Counted from the stretch's first letter, positions 1 to 9,525 are shown. The stretch: DNA of 64,000 nt from Legionella sp. PC997 (GCF_014109825.1 NZ_CP059576.1:481001-545000); one strand, 5' to 3'. Notes: generated by a model from the letters alone, not told the origin. Program-made: numbers and translations.

Positions 1-201
1 ATCGAGCGGGTAGGAAATCTCTTGGGAATCCACAAAAACTTGAGAATTCTTTATCCATACAATCGAGAAGTAGTCTATCAATGGATAAAAGGAAGAAATC
101 AGAAACTTCACAATCTTCGCCCTTTGGACCTTATGCTGGAGCAAGGTTATATTGGAATTGCTCAAATAAGACGACTTACGGATTTTATGCGGGGGCAGTA
201 A
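1..201 (+). CDS. Xre/MbcA/ParS-type antitoxin, C-terminal part (5' end outside window)
   Basis: The first 66 codons are open from the window edge to a TAA at 199-201. They encode a short helical segment with a Tyr-Pro turn followed by V-Y-Q-W-I-K-G-R-N and later L-D-L-M-L-E-Q-G-Y. This pattern fits the toxin-binding domain (DUF2384) found at the C-terminus of Xre antitoxins that pair with RES toxins. The next gene starts one base after the stop, the usual tight antitoxin-toxin coupling. The DNA-binding N-terminal half lies upstream of the window, so the family call rests on this fragment and on the neighbour. Confidence 0.7.
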   Translation: MERVGNLLGIHKNLRILYPYNREVVYQWIKGRNQKLHNLRPLDLMLEQGYIGIAQIRRLTDFMRGQ

Positions 202-202
202 C

Positions 203-910
203 GTGTCTTTGTTTGATACAGTCAGGGACTATTCACAAGATGTTTTTAGAAATATAAGGGGCATCAAGGTATCTCAAGATTTGTTTGATGATCTCAGTGA
301 TGATCCAGTCAATTGGGATGCAGCCAATACCATAGAAAGTTATACTCATCCTGACTTAACCCACCAATCGTTAATTCAACGCGCATTTGACTACAGCAAG
401 AATGATTTTATTGATTATCCATTTGAAAAAATAACCAGCTCCCGTTACAGCGACGGTACCATTGCGTGTTGGTATGGCTCAGAAACATTGAAAACGACGG
501 TATATGAAACCAACTATCATTTTATTCAAGAAATAAAGGATTCCTGGGAAATTTTTCAAACCCAAGATATGATCATCATCGATAGAAGGGTGGCAAAGGT
601 TTATTGCCAGGGACTAGGGCTTGATCTAACAGGAAAAAAAGAAGAGTTTCCTTGGCTTGTTGATTCGGATAATTATACTCAATGCCAAGAAACGGGTAGA
701 CGGGTAGCTCAAGAAGGACATCCTTTATTAATTGTTCCCTCTGCTCGTCATGTACAAGGAATTAATCTTGTCGTGTTTAATCCCAATTTACTTTCGAACC
801 CTAGAGAGTATTGCAGACTACAATATGTTTTCGATGTAAAAAAGAGAACAATACAATGCATTCGAGGCGAAGAGGATATTATACTGAAACAAAGTGAGGT
901 GGAAATTTGA
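203..910 (+). CDS. RES-domain toxin (putative NAD+-degrading enzyme)
   Basis: This 235-residue protein starts with GTG one base after the antitoxin stop. The RES family is named for conserved Arg, Glu and Ser residues; candidates here are R81 (in SSRYSDGTIACWYG), E102 (in TTVYETNYH) and S180 (in LLIVPSARHV). Characterised RES toxins degrade NAD+ in the cytoplasm and are neutralised by a co-transcribed Xre antitoxin, which is the arrangement seen here. The N-terminal 60 residues extend beyond the minimal RES fold. Activity is inferred from family and context, not from anything unique in the sequence. Confidence 0.82.
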   Translation: MSLFDTVRDYSQDVFRNIRGIKVSQDLFDDLSDDPVNWDAANTIESYTHPDLTHQSLIQRAFDYSKNDFIDYPFEKITSSRYSDGTIACWYGSETLKTTVYETNYHFIQEIKDSWEIFQTQDMIIIDRRVAKVYCQGLGLDLTGKKEEFPWLVDSDNYTQCQETGRRVAQEGHPLLIVPSARHVQGINLVVFNPNLLSNPREYCRLQYVFDVKKRTIQCIRGEEDIILKQSEVEI

Positions 911-966
911 TTGGCTAAGTCAATTAGATGCAAGCTATCTCTTGATTCTACCTGTGTCCTCGAGTA

Positions 967-1368
967 CTACTTTATAATCTGACGGCAAGCCCAAACTCTT
1001 GAAATGATGAAGCTGTAAACGGAAACACATCCCAAGACGAGAAATAAAGCAAACAGGTAATTTAAGGTGGTGTAACGTAAAAGTAAGAAATAAAGCATTT
1101 CATTAATTAGTCCTGCAGAAACAGCTACTAGAAAAAAATGCGGTAGGCTCAAGATTTTTTCATCATGCAATTGCGCAAAGGTTAAATATTTGTGTCCTAA
1201 GAAGCTGACATTGAAAGCAATTAAAAAAGCAAAAATGTTGGCTATTAGGGCCTGCACATGCATAAATTTCACTAAATTGAACACAGTAAAGAGGTGGATT
1301 AATGCAGCAGAACCACCAATACCTATAAAATAAATTAGTCTATACCTTAATTTTAATGGGGCTGTCAT
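967..1368 (-). CDS. GtrA-like small membrane protein
   Basis: A protein of about 133 residues with four hydrophobic segments, including one containing F-I-G-I-G-G-S-A-A near the N-terminus. It matches GtrA-like proteins, thought to flip polyprenyl-phosphate-linked sugars across the inner membrane. The reading frame is open to 1443, but the Met at 1368 is preferred because a GAGGA motif lies 11 bases upstream. That start overlaps the glycosyltransferase upstream by about 29 bases, implying translational coupling. GtrA and GtrB pairs modify surface polysaccharide or lipid A; the sugar cannot be told from sequence. Confidence 0.8.
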   Translation of the reverse strand: MTAPLKLRYRLIYFIGIGGSAALIHLFTVFNLVKFMHVQALIANIFAFLIAFNVSFLGHKYLTFAQLHDEKILSLPHFFLVAVSAGLINEMLYFLLLRYTTLNYLFALFLVLGCVSVYSFIISRVWACRQIIK

Positions 1369-2311
1369 CAAAACTGGATTCCTCATCAATAACGTAATGG
1401 GGCCGGTGTTTGACTTCATCAAAAACTCGACCGATGTATTCACCCACTACCCCTAAAGCAAACAATTGTAAACCACCAAAAAAAGTAATTGTAGTGACTA
1501 TAGTGGCCCAACCCGGGGTTTCTATGCCAAAAATCATGGTACTGATAATAATCCACACGCCATAGAGTATGGCCAGGGTAGCAACGCTAATTCCACCAAT
1601 AGCAATCATTCTTAAGGGGAATGCAGTAAAGGATGTAATTCCGGTGATGGCCAAATCCAAGAGCGAGTAAAAGTTCCATTGTGAAGTACCTGTTTTACGA
1701 GGTTGGACCTCAAAAGGAATGGCAATTTGTTTAAACCCCACCCAACTGTATAATCCCTTCATGAAACGATTTCGTTCAGGTAATTTTTGGAGTGCTTTTA
1801 CGATCTTCCGATCCAGCAGTCTAAAATCCCCAGCATTTGCAGGGATGTTGATCCGGTTTATCCGTGAGGTAAATTGATAAAATGCCTTTGCGCACGTTCT
1901 TTTTAACCAAGATTCATCGGAACGATTTTGCCGGACGGCATAAACCATATCATAGCCTTCTTCCCATTTGGCAAGAAATTGACTTAAAAGTTCAAGGGGA
2001 TGTTGGAAATCAGCATCTACTAGGATAACGGCGTCACCTTGGGCGTGATCAAGGCCTGCACTTATGGCATTTTCTTTCCCAAAATTTCGACTAAAACGGA
2101 TGCAGCGAAGCACAAATTGAGATCTTAACTGCTGAATAATCAACGGGGTATTGTCCTGACTTCCATCATCCACAATAAGTATTTCATAAGCATATCCAAG
2201 TTTTTGCAAGGTATCAGTCAATGCAGCAATGAATTCGGCTATTCCTGCTTCTTCATTGTAGACTGGGACAACGCAGGAAACACGTTTTTTATGAGGTACT
2301 GATATGGACAT
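1340..2311 (-). CDS. Family 2 glycosyltransferase (GtrB/ArnC/DPM1-like)
   Basis: This 323-residue protein begins with a typical GT-A domain: V-V-P-V-Y-N-E-E near residue 15, the nucleotide-binding V-D-D-G-S-Q-D, and D-A-D-F-Q-H-P carrying the DxD-like metal site. Two hydrophobic segments near residues 230-300 anchor it in the inner membrane. Members transfer a sugar from a nucleotide donor to undecaprenyl phosphate. The overlapping downstream GtrA-like gene completes a transfer-and-flip pair. No third gene for a dedicated sugar transferase is visible nearby, so the acceptor is unknown. Confidence 0.88.
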   Translation of the reverse strand: MSISVPHKKRVSCVVPVYNEEAGIAEFIAALTDTLQKLGYAYEILIVDDGSQDNTPLIIQQLRSQFVLRCIRFSRNFGKENAISAGLDHAQGDAVILVDADFQHPLELLSQFLAKWEEGYDMVYAVRQNRSDESWLKRTCAKAFYQFTSRINRINIPANAGDFRLLDRKIVKALQKLPERNRFMKGLYSWVGFKQIAIPFEVQPRKTGTSQWNFYSLLDLAITGITSFTAFPLRMIAIGGISVATLAILYGVWIIISTMIFGIETPGWATIVTTITFFGGLQLFALGVVGEYIGRVFDEVKHRPHYVIDEESSFDDSPIKIKV

Positions 2312-2463
2312 TTTTGGGTTTAATAAGTACGGGAATGCAGTAAAGCGTCTATATTAACCCGAATCGAAAATTCTCGTAAGTGGATTTAAATTTTTTTTCT
2401 TCTTCTAAAAAGAAACTGGTACTATGACATCCTGTTTTTTGCTTCAAGTGTTATGGACAAAAT

Positions 2464-4269
2464 ATGAAGTATACTGATTTTGATGTGGTATGGAAAAATA
2501 AGAGTGGCCCCATTTTCCTAGATAGTAAAGTGGCTAAATTTTTATTTAAACAAAAAGAAGAGGTAACTTTTCTACCTTCCTTGTTTAATAGTTCAATTTC
2601 AGAAAAATCGTCAAAATTAAGCCTTTTTTCGAGTGCAGCCCAATTTACTTTTAGTCATAATATAGTCCGATCAGGTGCCAATCAATGGCATATTATTGAT
2701 AATACTCACAAGGGGAAAGGTGGGTTTGGCTCAGTAAATGAATCAAAATTTAAAATTGTTGTCACTCATGACTCCAAAAAAAAGGGATATTATGCCCAAC
2801 TCATCCCTGTAAACGATGTGGTCAAAATACAACTGCCTAACGAGGATACACGCTATGCTGAACTTTTGTCGCGGACTTTAAAGGAAGCAGCACGGCAAAA
2901 AAAGCATGGTGTGAATGTTGTGGGTGTTGTTGGGGCAGGAGATAAAGTGCTTACAATCCTTGAAGATTGTGGGACCAGTCTTGATAAGCTATTACCTTTT
3001 ACTCCTAGCTATAATTATTCGTTTCAATTCCGGTTGGAAGTGGCTGCACGCATAGCAAGTGAAAAACTTTTGTTGCAACAAAAAAATGTGGTGCATCGCG
3101 ATCTTAAGCCCGCAAACATCTGCTATAAAAAATTAGAGAAGGGACAATTTCATATTATTTTTATTGATTTTGGATTAGCTGAAGACATCGACTCAAAGAA
3201 TAATCTAAGACGATCAGGAACTCTGGCTTATATGGCTCCCGAGGTCATTCTAGGCCAGGGCAGTACTTATCAATCGGATATGTATGCTTTAGCAGCAATT
3301 TTTGGCGAAATTTTTGGCGCAAAGGAAATTTTAAAATTTAAGGAATTAGCATTAGATCTGAGAGATTTAGCTCGAGCTCCCTATTGTTTTGATGGTTTAT
3401 TTACAGGTTATGATGTATCCAAAATTGATCCTCATCTTTTAGCAGATATTAAGACCTTACTGAGTCATCTACAAAGTGGAATCCCTGAAGAGCGTCCGAC
3501 AATCGAACAAGTTAATAAATTTTTAATTACTCTGCCCGCAAGGATGGATGCTTATGAAGATTTCAATACTAAATGGGCACTCATGTCGCAACATTTTGCA
3601 GAATTTGAGGCCTATCATCAACGTATGAATTTATTAAAATCAAAGCATTCTTTACTTCCATTTAGAAATAATCAATTAAATGAAGAGAATTTATTGAGTC
3701 ATGGATTTAATCGGGGAATGCTTCAGAAAAGACAGGCAATTTATAAAGAAATTTCAAAATTTGCTTTACCCCGTTCTCACTATGAATTGTCAAAAACATT
3801 GATAAAGGAAAATCGTAGAGCAGATTTTGAGGATGAAGATAATCCTTACCCTAATGTAGAAACAGTAATTCGGATGCTGCAACAGGAAAATTTGAAATTT
3901 AAAAACGCAATAGCTAGTTTTAATAAATGCGCCAAGGTGATAGTGAATGGGAACCAATTAACAAGAAAATTTACGACTACGAACAGCACCGGAATGAGAA
4001 AAATTGGGCGTATTTTAAGTTCATCCTTATCTCCTTTAGAGCAATTGGAACAATTACATCAAATTGGTCAAGCAAAAACGACAGCCGGATTCTTTTACTT
4101 CTTTAGCCATTCGAAAATTTTGGGTAAAGGCCGGCATAAGAACATGGAGAAACTGTACGAAAAGTTGGCTCAGATCGACCCGGAAAAAGAGCAAGATGAG
4201 TATTTTGCCAAAACTCAATTAGAGGAAATTACTCAATTTATTCAAACTACGGCAACATTTACGCATTAA
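2464..4269 (+). CDS. Eukaryotic-like Ser/Thr protein kinase (LegK-like)
   Basis: The kinase core spans about residues 80-360 of 601 and is complete: Gly-rich loop GKGGFGSV (84-91), a candidate ATP-anchoring Lys at K121 (VVKIQ), catalytic HRDLKPAN (211-218), metal-binding DFG (235-237), and GTLAYMAPE (252-260). It should therefore be active. The N-terminal 75 residues and the C-terminal 240 are helical, polar and match no family I recognise. There is no signal peptide or membrane segment. The acidic tail near the C-terminus (E-K-E-Q-D-E) resembles the E-block of Dot/Icm substrates. Kinases of this layout in Legionella (LegK family) act inside the host cell. The specific LegK ortholog cannot be named, and secretion is inferred. 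Confidence 0.87.
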   Translation: MKYTDFDVVWKNKSGPIFLDSKVAKFLFKQKEEVTFLPSLFNSSISEKSSKLSLFSSAAQFTFSHNIVRSGANQWHIIDNTHKGKGGFGSVNESKFKIVVTHDSKKKGYYAQLIPVNDVVKIQLPNEDTRYAELLSRTLKEAARQKKHGVNVVGVVGAGDKVLTILEDCGTSLDKLLPFTPSYNYSFQFRLEVAARIASEKLLLQQKNVVHRDLKPANICYKKLEKGQFHIIFIDFGLAEDIDSKNNLRRSGTLAYMAPEVILGQGSTYQSDMYALAAIFGEIFGAKEILKFKELALDLRDLARAPYCFDGLFTGYDVSKIDPHLLADIKTLLSHLQSGIPEERPTIEQVNKFLITLPARMDAYEDFNTKWALMSQHFAEFEAYHQRMNLLKSKHSLLPFRNNQLNEENLLSHGFNRGMLQKRQAIYKEISKFALPRSHYELSKTLIKENRRADFEDEDNPYPNVETVIRMLQQENLKFKNAIASFNKCAKVIVNGNQLTRKFTTTNSTGMRKIGRILSSSLSPLEQLEQLHQIGQAKTTAGFFYFFSHSKILGKGRHKNMEKLYEKLAQIDPEKEQDEYFAKTQLEEITQFIQTTATFTH

Positions 4270-4299
4270 TTTTATAGGAGCCTAGTGCAGCGAGTCCGG

Positions 4300-4674
4300 T
4301 TACGAAAAGAAATGTGAAATAATAATTATAATCCACACAACAAGGGCATTAATAATTGTGACGAACACAGCAGCAGAGCCTAAATCTTTGGCTTTTTTTG
4401 TTAATGGATTCCAGGAGCTATCAATTCGATCCAAGGTTGCTTCGATAGCTGAGTTCAATAATTCAGCTATGATAACGATGAGTAAGGTACTGATTAATAA
4501 AGCCCGCTCAATGGAGGTTTTTCCTATAAAAATGGCAACGGGTAAAGCGATGATGCCAGCCAAAATTTCAAGGCGAAATGCGAATTCGTCTTGAAAGGCA
4601 GCTTTTAATCCATGAAAAGAATAACCGCTGGCTTCTTTTAATTTCCGAATTGCTCTGACTGTGAATTTGGCCAT
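4300..4674 (-). CDS. dgkA: Diacylglycerol kinase
   Basis: A 124-residue integral membrane protein with three hydrophobic helices, normal length for DgkA. The family signature E-L-L-N-S-A-I-E is present at residues 71-78, with the two catalytic/metal-binding glutamates, followed by K-A-K-D-L-G-S-A-A-V at about 95-104. It phosphorylates diacylglycerol to phosphatidate at the inner membrane, recycling lipid released by periplasmic glucan or LPS modification. It converges on the kinase gene with about 30 bases between stops and has no operon partner. Confidence 0.95.
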   Translation of the reverse strand: MAKFTVRAIRKLKEASGYSFHGLKAAFQDEFAFRLEILAGIIALPVAIFIGKTSIERALLISTLLIVIIAELLNSAIEATLDRIDSSWNPLTKKAKDLGSAAVFVTIINALVVWIIIIISHFFS

Positions 4675-4817
4675 TCCATTAGTCCTACGAAACTTTGTTT
4701 AACTTTCTTAGTTTGTCTGAGATTACTGTACTTTTCAAATAGATATTCCATAATAAATTACCCTTAAGGGTATTTATACAGTTCTCAATCAGTTCAGTCT
4801 TCATTTAGGGGTGTGGT

Positions 4818-7800
4818 ATGGGGGAAAATTGTTACACAAGTTTGGTCGATTTACTTGAAAAAAAAGTAGAAAAAAATCCGGATTTTCCACTCTATACATT
4901 CATTCACAGAAAAATAAAGGAAACTAGGAGCCTCACCTATCGTGAGTTAGCGGAACAGGCAAAAAAAATAGCAAGCGTTTTGCACGAATTAACCTCTCCA
5001 GGTGATCGTGTCTTACTTATTTATCCTCCCGGGCTAGAGTTTATTTCTGCTTTTTTTGGTTGTTTGTATGCAGGGACTATTGCCGTACCCTCTTATCCAC
5101 CCTCTACAAAAGATTGGGCTGAGAAATCCCAACGTATTATTCAGAATTCAGGTGCACATGTAATTTTGACCACCAAAGAACTTATGCTGCATATCAAAAA
5201 ATTAAGTTTAAAATATAATGAATATTCGGCGGTTCAATTCATCACAACAGAAGATTGGATTAATACCCCGGAGAACTGGAGTGCGCCTTTTCTTACTCAA
5301 CATCATATTGCTTTTTTACAATACACCTCAGGCTCTACTGGAAAACCAAAAGGCGTTATGGTGAGTCATGGTAATTTGCTGCATAATTTATTTGTAATCG
5401 AAAAAGCGAATCAGCTCACCGAAGAAGATATAAGCGTGTCTTGGTTACCTCATTATCATGATATGGGACTCATTGGGGGGATCTTACAGCCAGTTTTTAG
5501 CACGATTCCTGTAAAACTAATGTCACCCTTGACCTTTTTGCAGCGTCCAGCGATTTGGTTAGAAATAATCACCTATTATCAAGCCACAGCTACGGTCGCT
5601 CCCAATTTCGCTTACGATTTATGTACGTATAGAGTGACTGAAGAAGAAAAAGAACATTTGGATTTAAGTAGCTTGCAGTGTGCAATGAGTGGAGCAGAAC
5701 CTATTCGCAAGGCAACCATTGAATGTTTTACAAACCGCTTTGAATCGTGTGGGTTTTCGCCAAAGGTTTTTTATCCTTGTTATGGACTCGCTGAGTCGAC
5801 ATTGATGGTCACCGGAGGAAATCGCCAACAGGGAATAAGCTACCAATGGGTAGATAAGAAGACCCTTGAGCAGGGGGAGGTGCTTTATTGCGATGAATCC
5901 CATCCTGATGCCCGCAGTTTGATTAATTGTGGACAGCCCTTTGACAGTTGTTATCTTGCTATTGTAAATCCTGAAACCTTGCAGGAGTGTGGGCCACGGA
6001 TGGTTGGAGAAATATGGGTGGCAAGTCAAAGTGTTACGCAGGGATATTGGCAATTAACTCAAGAAACACAACACGCTTTTAATGCGCGTCTTAAAAGTAA
6101 AGACTTTCCTTTTTTACGCACAGGAGATTTAGGTTATTTGGATGAGGGATCACTTTATGTAACGGGTCGTTTGAATGATCTCGTGATTATTCGGGGTCGT
6201 AATTATTATCCGCATGATTTGGAAGATTCTATCCATGCATGCCATCCTCAGTTGCAGGAGTATGGTTGTGCCATTTTTTCCATAGAAGAACAGGAGCGTG
6301 AATTATTGGTCATCGTTCAAGAAGTTAGACAGGATGTTGAGGGGCTGGATTCAGAGGAAATAATTAAAACCATACGGAGCAATCTGCTGCAAACACATGG
6401 AATCGATGCTGACATTGTAGTTCTTGTGGCGCGTAAATCAGTTCCTAAAACAACCAGCGGAAAAACCCAACGTTTATTATGTAAGAAAAAATATCTCCAA
6501 GGGGATTTAGATATTATCTGCATCGATAAGAGTGCAAATAATGAAGCAGGGGAACCCATAAAGATCCTTCATGCAGAAGCTGCAGAGATTGCTCAGATAC
6601 TCCAACCTATTTTTAATAAAAAGATTACAGTTTTAGATAAAGATAAAAAGTTAAGCGAAATGGGGCTCAGTTCACTGAAACTGAGCGAGTTACACTACAC
6701 CCTCTCCACAAGCATTGATGCAGAGCTATCCATTGAATTTCTACTCAAGGATCCAAGCTTGGGTGAAATTATGGATTTATTCACAGGTAAAACCAAAGAG
6801 CAACAGCTAACGGAAGAGAATCCAATTGATTTGGTTGCTGAGTTTAATCGATATAAAAACATCACCCCCCATATTACCTCACTCCCCAAGGCTATTCCTC
6901 AACATGCTTTATTAACCGGAGCTACCGGTTTCTTAGGCGCTTATTTACTTCGCGAGCTTTTATCCCATACGGACTGGCGGATTACCTGTCTTGTTCAGGC
7001 CAATTCGCACGCATTAGGAGTCAGCAGAGTCGTAAAAAATATGGAATACTATGGGATATGGAATCCAGCTTATCATGAGCGAATTAAAGTTGTTTTAGGC
7101 AATTTGGAAAAATCCAATTTGGGTGTTTCAAAGCATGATTGGTACTACTTGGCGGATACGGTCGATCTTATTTTTCATGGAGCCGCGGTACTTAATTTTA
7201 TCTATCCTTATCAAAAAATGGCACCGAGCAATGTCTTCGGAACCAAACAACTCATTGATCTGGCTGGATACAGACAGTGCAAAGCACTGCATTATATTTC
7301 CACCGTAGGCTATTTTATGTCCGCTGACTTAAAGAATGATAGGGTAATTAGCGAGCGGACAGAACTTACACCGCAAGAGGGAATTTATGGGGGGTATAAT
7401 CAAACCAAGTGGTTGGCAGAACAATTAGTATTTCATGCCCGAACCTATAACATTCCCACTGTGGTTTACAGACCGAGTCTAATTACTGGAGACCCTCATA
7501 CCGGTAATTGGAATCAGGACGATATAGTTTGTCGTATTCTTAAAGGCTGTATTGAATTGGAAGCTCGCCCCCTATTGGATGTTGGATTCAATTTTGTTCC
7601 TGTCGATTACGTCGCCAAAGCAATTACTCGTTTGGCTATAGAAAAACCCCAGCAATCCGATACATATCATTTAATCAATCCACAGGAAGTCAGTGTAGAT
7701 CAGTTATTTGAATATGTACGAGCCAAGGGCTTTAAAATAAAGGATCTCACATATCCTAACTGGAAACGAATGATAAAAGAGCAAAGTCAACTCTCTTCCT

Positions 7801-8036
7801 CCCTCTCTCCATTGCGTCCCTTTTTTACAGAAAAAGTATTGGATAAAGACAATTCATTGTTTGATTTATATCTTCACAATAATAAAGCGAAAATTGATTG
7901 TACTTATACAAAAACTCAGTTAGCTCATTATGACATTTATTGTGACAAAATAGATAAAACAGTATTCAATCAATATCTTAATTATTTAATTCAATGTGGT
8001 TATTTAACTCAATTAACCGAGGATGCTTTGGTTTAG
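4818..8036 (+). CDS. Fatty-acyl-AMP ligase / acyl carrier / thioester reductase fusion
   Basis: This 1,072-residue protein has three modules. Residues 1 to about 575 form an adenylating enzyme of the fatty-acyl-AMP ligase class, with the P-loop YTSGSTGKPKG (169-179) and the later GRLNDLVIIRGRNYYPHD hinge. Residues about 590-660 form a carrier domain with MGLSSL, where S619 is the likely phosphopantetheine site (the usual Asp before it is Ser). Residues about 690-1060 form a Rossmann thioester reductase with TGATGFLG (700-707) and a Y-N-Q-T-K active-site motif. Such enzymes activate a fatty acid, load it on the carrier and release it by NAD(P)H reduction as an aldehyde or alcohol. Start: AGGGG six bases upstream of ATG. 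The gene stands alone apart from the PP2C-like gene 79 bases downstream. Confidence 0.9.
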   Translation: MGENCYTSLVDLLEKKVEKNPDFPLYTFIHRKIKETRSLTYRELAEQAKKIASVLHELTSPGDRVLLIYPPGLEFISAFFGCLYAGTIAVPSYPPSTKDWAEKSQRIIQNSGAHVILTTKELMLHIKKLSLKYNEYSAVQFITTEDWINTPENWSAPFLTQHHIAFLQYTSGSTGKPKGVMVSHGNLLHNLFVIEKANQLTEEDISVSWLPHYHDMGLIGGILQPVFSTIPVKLMSPLTFLQRPAIWLEIITYYQATATVAPNFAYDLCTYRVTEEEKEHLDLSSLQCAMSGAEPIRKATIECFTNRFESCGFSPKVFYPCYGLAESTLMVTGGNRQQGISYQWVDKKTLEQGEVLYCDESHPDARSLINCGQPFDSCYLAIVNPETLQECGPRMVGEIWVASQSVTQGYWQLTQETQHAFNARLKSKDFPFLRTGDLGYLDEGSLYVTGRLNDLVIIRGRNYYPHDLEDSIHACHPQLQEYGCAIFSIEEQERELLVIVQEVRQDVEGLDSEEIIKTIRSNLLQTHGIDADIVVLVARKSVPKTTSGKTQRLLCKKKYLQGDLDIICIDKSANNEAGEPIKILHAEAAEIAQILQPIFNKKITVLDKDKKLSEMGLSSLKLSELHYTLSTSIDAELSIEFLLKDPSLGEIMDLFTGKTKEQQLTEENPIDLVAEFNRYKNITPHITSLPKAIPQHALLTGATGFLGAYLLRELLSHTDWRITCLVQANSHALGVSRVVKNMEYYGIWNPAYHERIKVVLGNLEKSNLGVSKHDWYYLADTVDLIFHGAAVLNFIYPYQKMAPSNVFGTKQLIDLAGYRQCKALHYISTVGYFMSADLKNDRVISERTELTPQEGIYGGYNQTKWLAEQLVFHARTYNIPTVVYRPSLITGDPHTGNWNQDDIVCRILKGCIELEARPLLDVGFNFVPVDYVAKAITRLAIEKPQQSDTYHLINPQEVSVDQLFEYVRAKGFKIKDLTYPNWKRMIKEQSQLSSSLSPLRPFFTEKVLDKDNSLFDLYLHNNKAKIDCTYTKTQLAHYDIYCDKIDKTVFNQYLNYLIQCGYLTQLTEDALV

Positions 8037-8115
8037 AAGACCTATGTTTAGCCTTGTACGGATTCTAACAGCCTATGTGCTATATTTTTACAGGAATGAA
8101 TGATTAGGAAAAAGC

Positions 8116-9525
8116 ATGCAATGCATCCACTACATCACATCACTTCCTGTTGATGGAATTGATGTTAGTGAACGTGTCAAAGACTATGGATTTGGTTTAT
8201 ATGAGACCATGGGAGCTCGCCCAAGCCAAGAAGATGCGGCTTTTGCATGTTGGTATGCTCCAAACCATTTTAATTCACTTACCCCCCAAGATATAGGTCG
8301 CCGTTTATGGACCAGTTACCATTTAATTAACATTTTAGGCCGTAATGTGATGTATGGAGGAACCACGGCGTCGACGACCGTGTATGATGGCCATGGGACC
8401 TTAATCACCGCAACCTTAGCGGATTCCCTTTCTTTTGCAGTGATTTACAATGTCTGGGATAAGTTAGCCGGTGTGGTACGGTTAAATAGTATCATTCATC
8501 ACCCCGAGGTAGAGTTAGAGCGGATTCAAAGAGCGGGAGGCGTGGTCTTTTTCGATCGGATCAATGGTCAATTGGCGGTATCTCGAGCGCTAGGTGATTT
8601 TGATTTCAATGCGGAGGTAGTTTGTGCTGATGCCCATATCGACGTCCATCCTCTTAATAAAATTCATTCATCCCTGGGCATTTCTCCAGAACAGGTAGGA
8701 ACGATGCAAATAATTACAACCTGCGATGGTTTTACAGAACCTTTAGCATTCCAGACCCAAAAAGAACAGGAACAATGGCTTTTTAATTGCTTAAACGAAA
8801 TACCATTGGCAAATAAACTGGAAGAACACCAATTAGCAAAAATGCTTGTGAATAAAGCACTCGAAGAAGGATCTCGAGACAATATTTCAATTGCGATACA
8901 GACGCTTTCGACTTCGCGCCCTTTTTTAATAGGGATCTATGACGGTCATGGAGGAAAGGGTGCCTCCCAGTTCACCGCGAAGAACATAGGTTCTGTGTTT
9001 GATTATCAGTGTTCTTTAACTCAAGAAGCCTACGTTCAGCAATCTCTAAGTGCGGAGAAGAACTTCATTACTTATTATCGGGATAATAAAGATTGCCAAT
9101 GGTATGAATCTTTAGCTGAGGCTGTTCAACTAGAGAGAGAAGCTGAACTATCCAAATCCGCAGGAATTCGTGCCCAAATGCATTTATTGAGAGTTAAAAC
9201 TAAAGAATATCTTGGTACGATGGAGGCAAGAAATAATGAATCCTCGGCACTTTTGAGCGCAGAAGTTCAAAATTTTTATATGTGCATAAATACATTATGT
9301 AACCGCTATGTTGATTTGACGCTTAGCAAAGATGAGTTGCAAGAGTGTGTGAACTACATCCTTAATAGTAGTATGAGTCGATTTGAATGGACTAAATATT
9401 CATTTTTATCGTTAAATTTTAAAGAATGTAGGAACAATGCAGAAACAATTAAACGCAATTATTTATTGAAGCCAGTACTAGCACGCTTAACCACGGCCTT
9501 TGGCTCTATTTTTCATGTGAGTTAA
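8116..9525 (+). CDS. PP2C-like phosphatase with rearranged motif order
   Basis: PPM/PP2C metal-site motifs are all present but in an unusual order. RPSQED (E39, D40) comes first, followed directly by GGTTAST, AVSRALGD, TTCDG (D204) and SRDN (D255). The metal-binding DGHGG strand, normally placed just after the first motif, instead appears at 276-280 (IYDGHGGKGA), after the final motif. A second YDGHG at 90-94 sits in the hairpin before ATLADS and probably is not the metal loop. Residues about 300-469 are helical with no recognised domain. The enzyme would dephosphorylate Ser/Thr in a Mn/Mg-dependent way. Length is 469 residues with no signal peptide. Start: AGGA seven bases upstream of ATG. 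A role opposing the upstream kinase is possible but unproven. Confidence 0.78.
   Translation: MQCIHYITSLPVDGIDVSERVKDYGFGLYETMGARPSQEDAAFACWYAPNHFNSLTPQDIGRRLWTSYHLINILGRNVMYGGTTASTTVYDGHGTLITATLADSLSFAVIYNVWDKLAGVVRLNSIIHHPEVELERIQRAGGVVFFDRINGQLAVSRALGDFDFNAEVVCADAHIDVHPLNKIHSSLGISPEQVGTMQIITTCDGFTEPLAFQTQKEQEQWLFNCLNEIPLANKLEEHQLAKMLVNKALEEGSRDNISIAIQTLSTSRPFLIGIYDGHGGKGASQFTAKNIGSVFDYQCSLTQEAYVQQSLSAEKNFITYYRDNKDCQWYESLAEAVQLEREAELSKSAGIRAQMHLLRVKTKEYLGTMEARNNESSALLSAEVQNFYMCINTLCNRYVDLTLSKDELQECVNYILNSSMSRFEWTKYSFLSLNFKECRNNAETIKRNYLLKPVLARLTTAFGSIFHVS

Noticed and set aside
8383..8397. First YDGHG of the PP2C-like gene as the true metal loop
   Set aside because: It sits in the hairpin that leads to the A-x-L-A-D-S strand, after the GGTTAST helix; the second copy at residues 276-280 has the full DGHGG.
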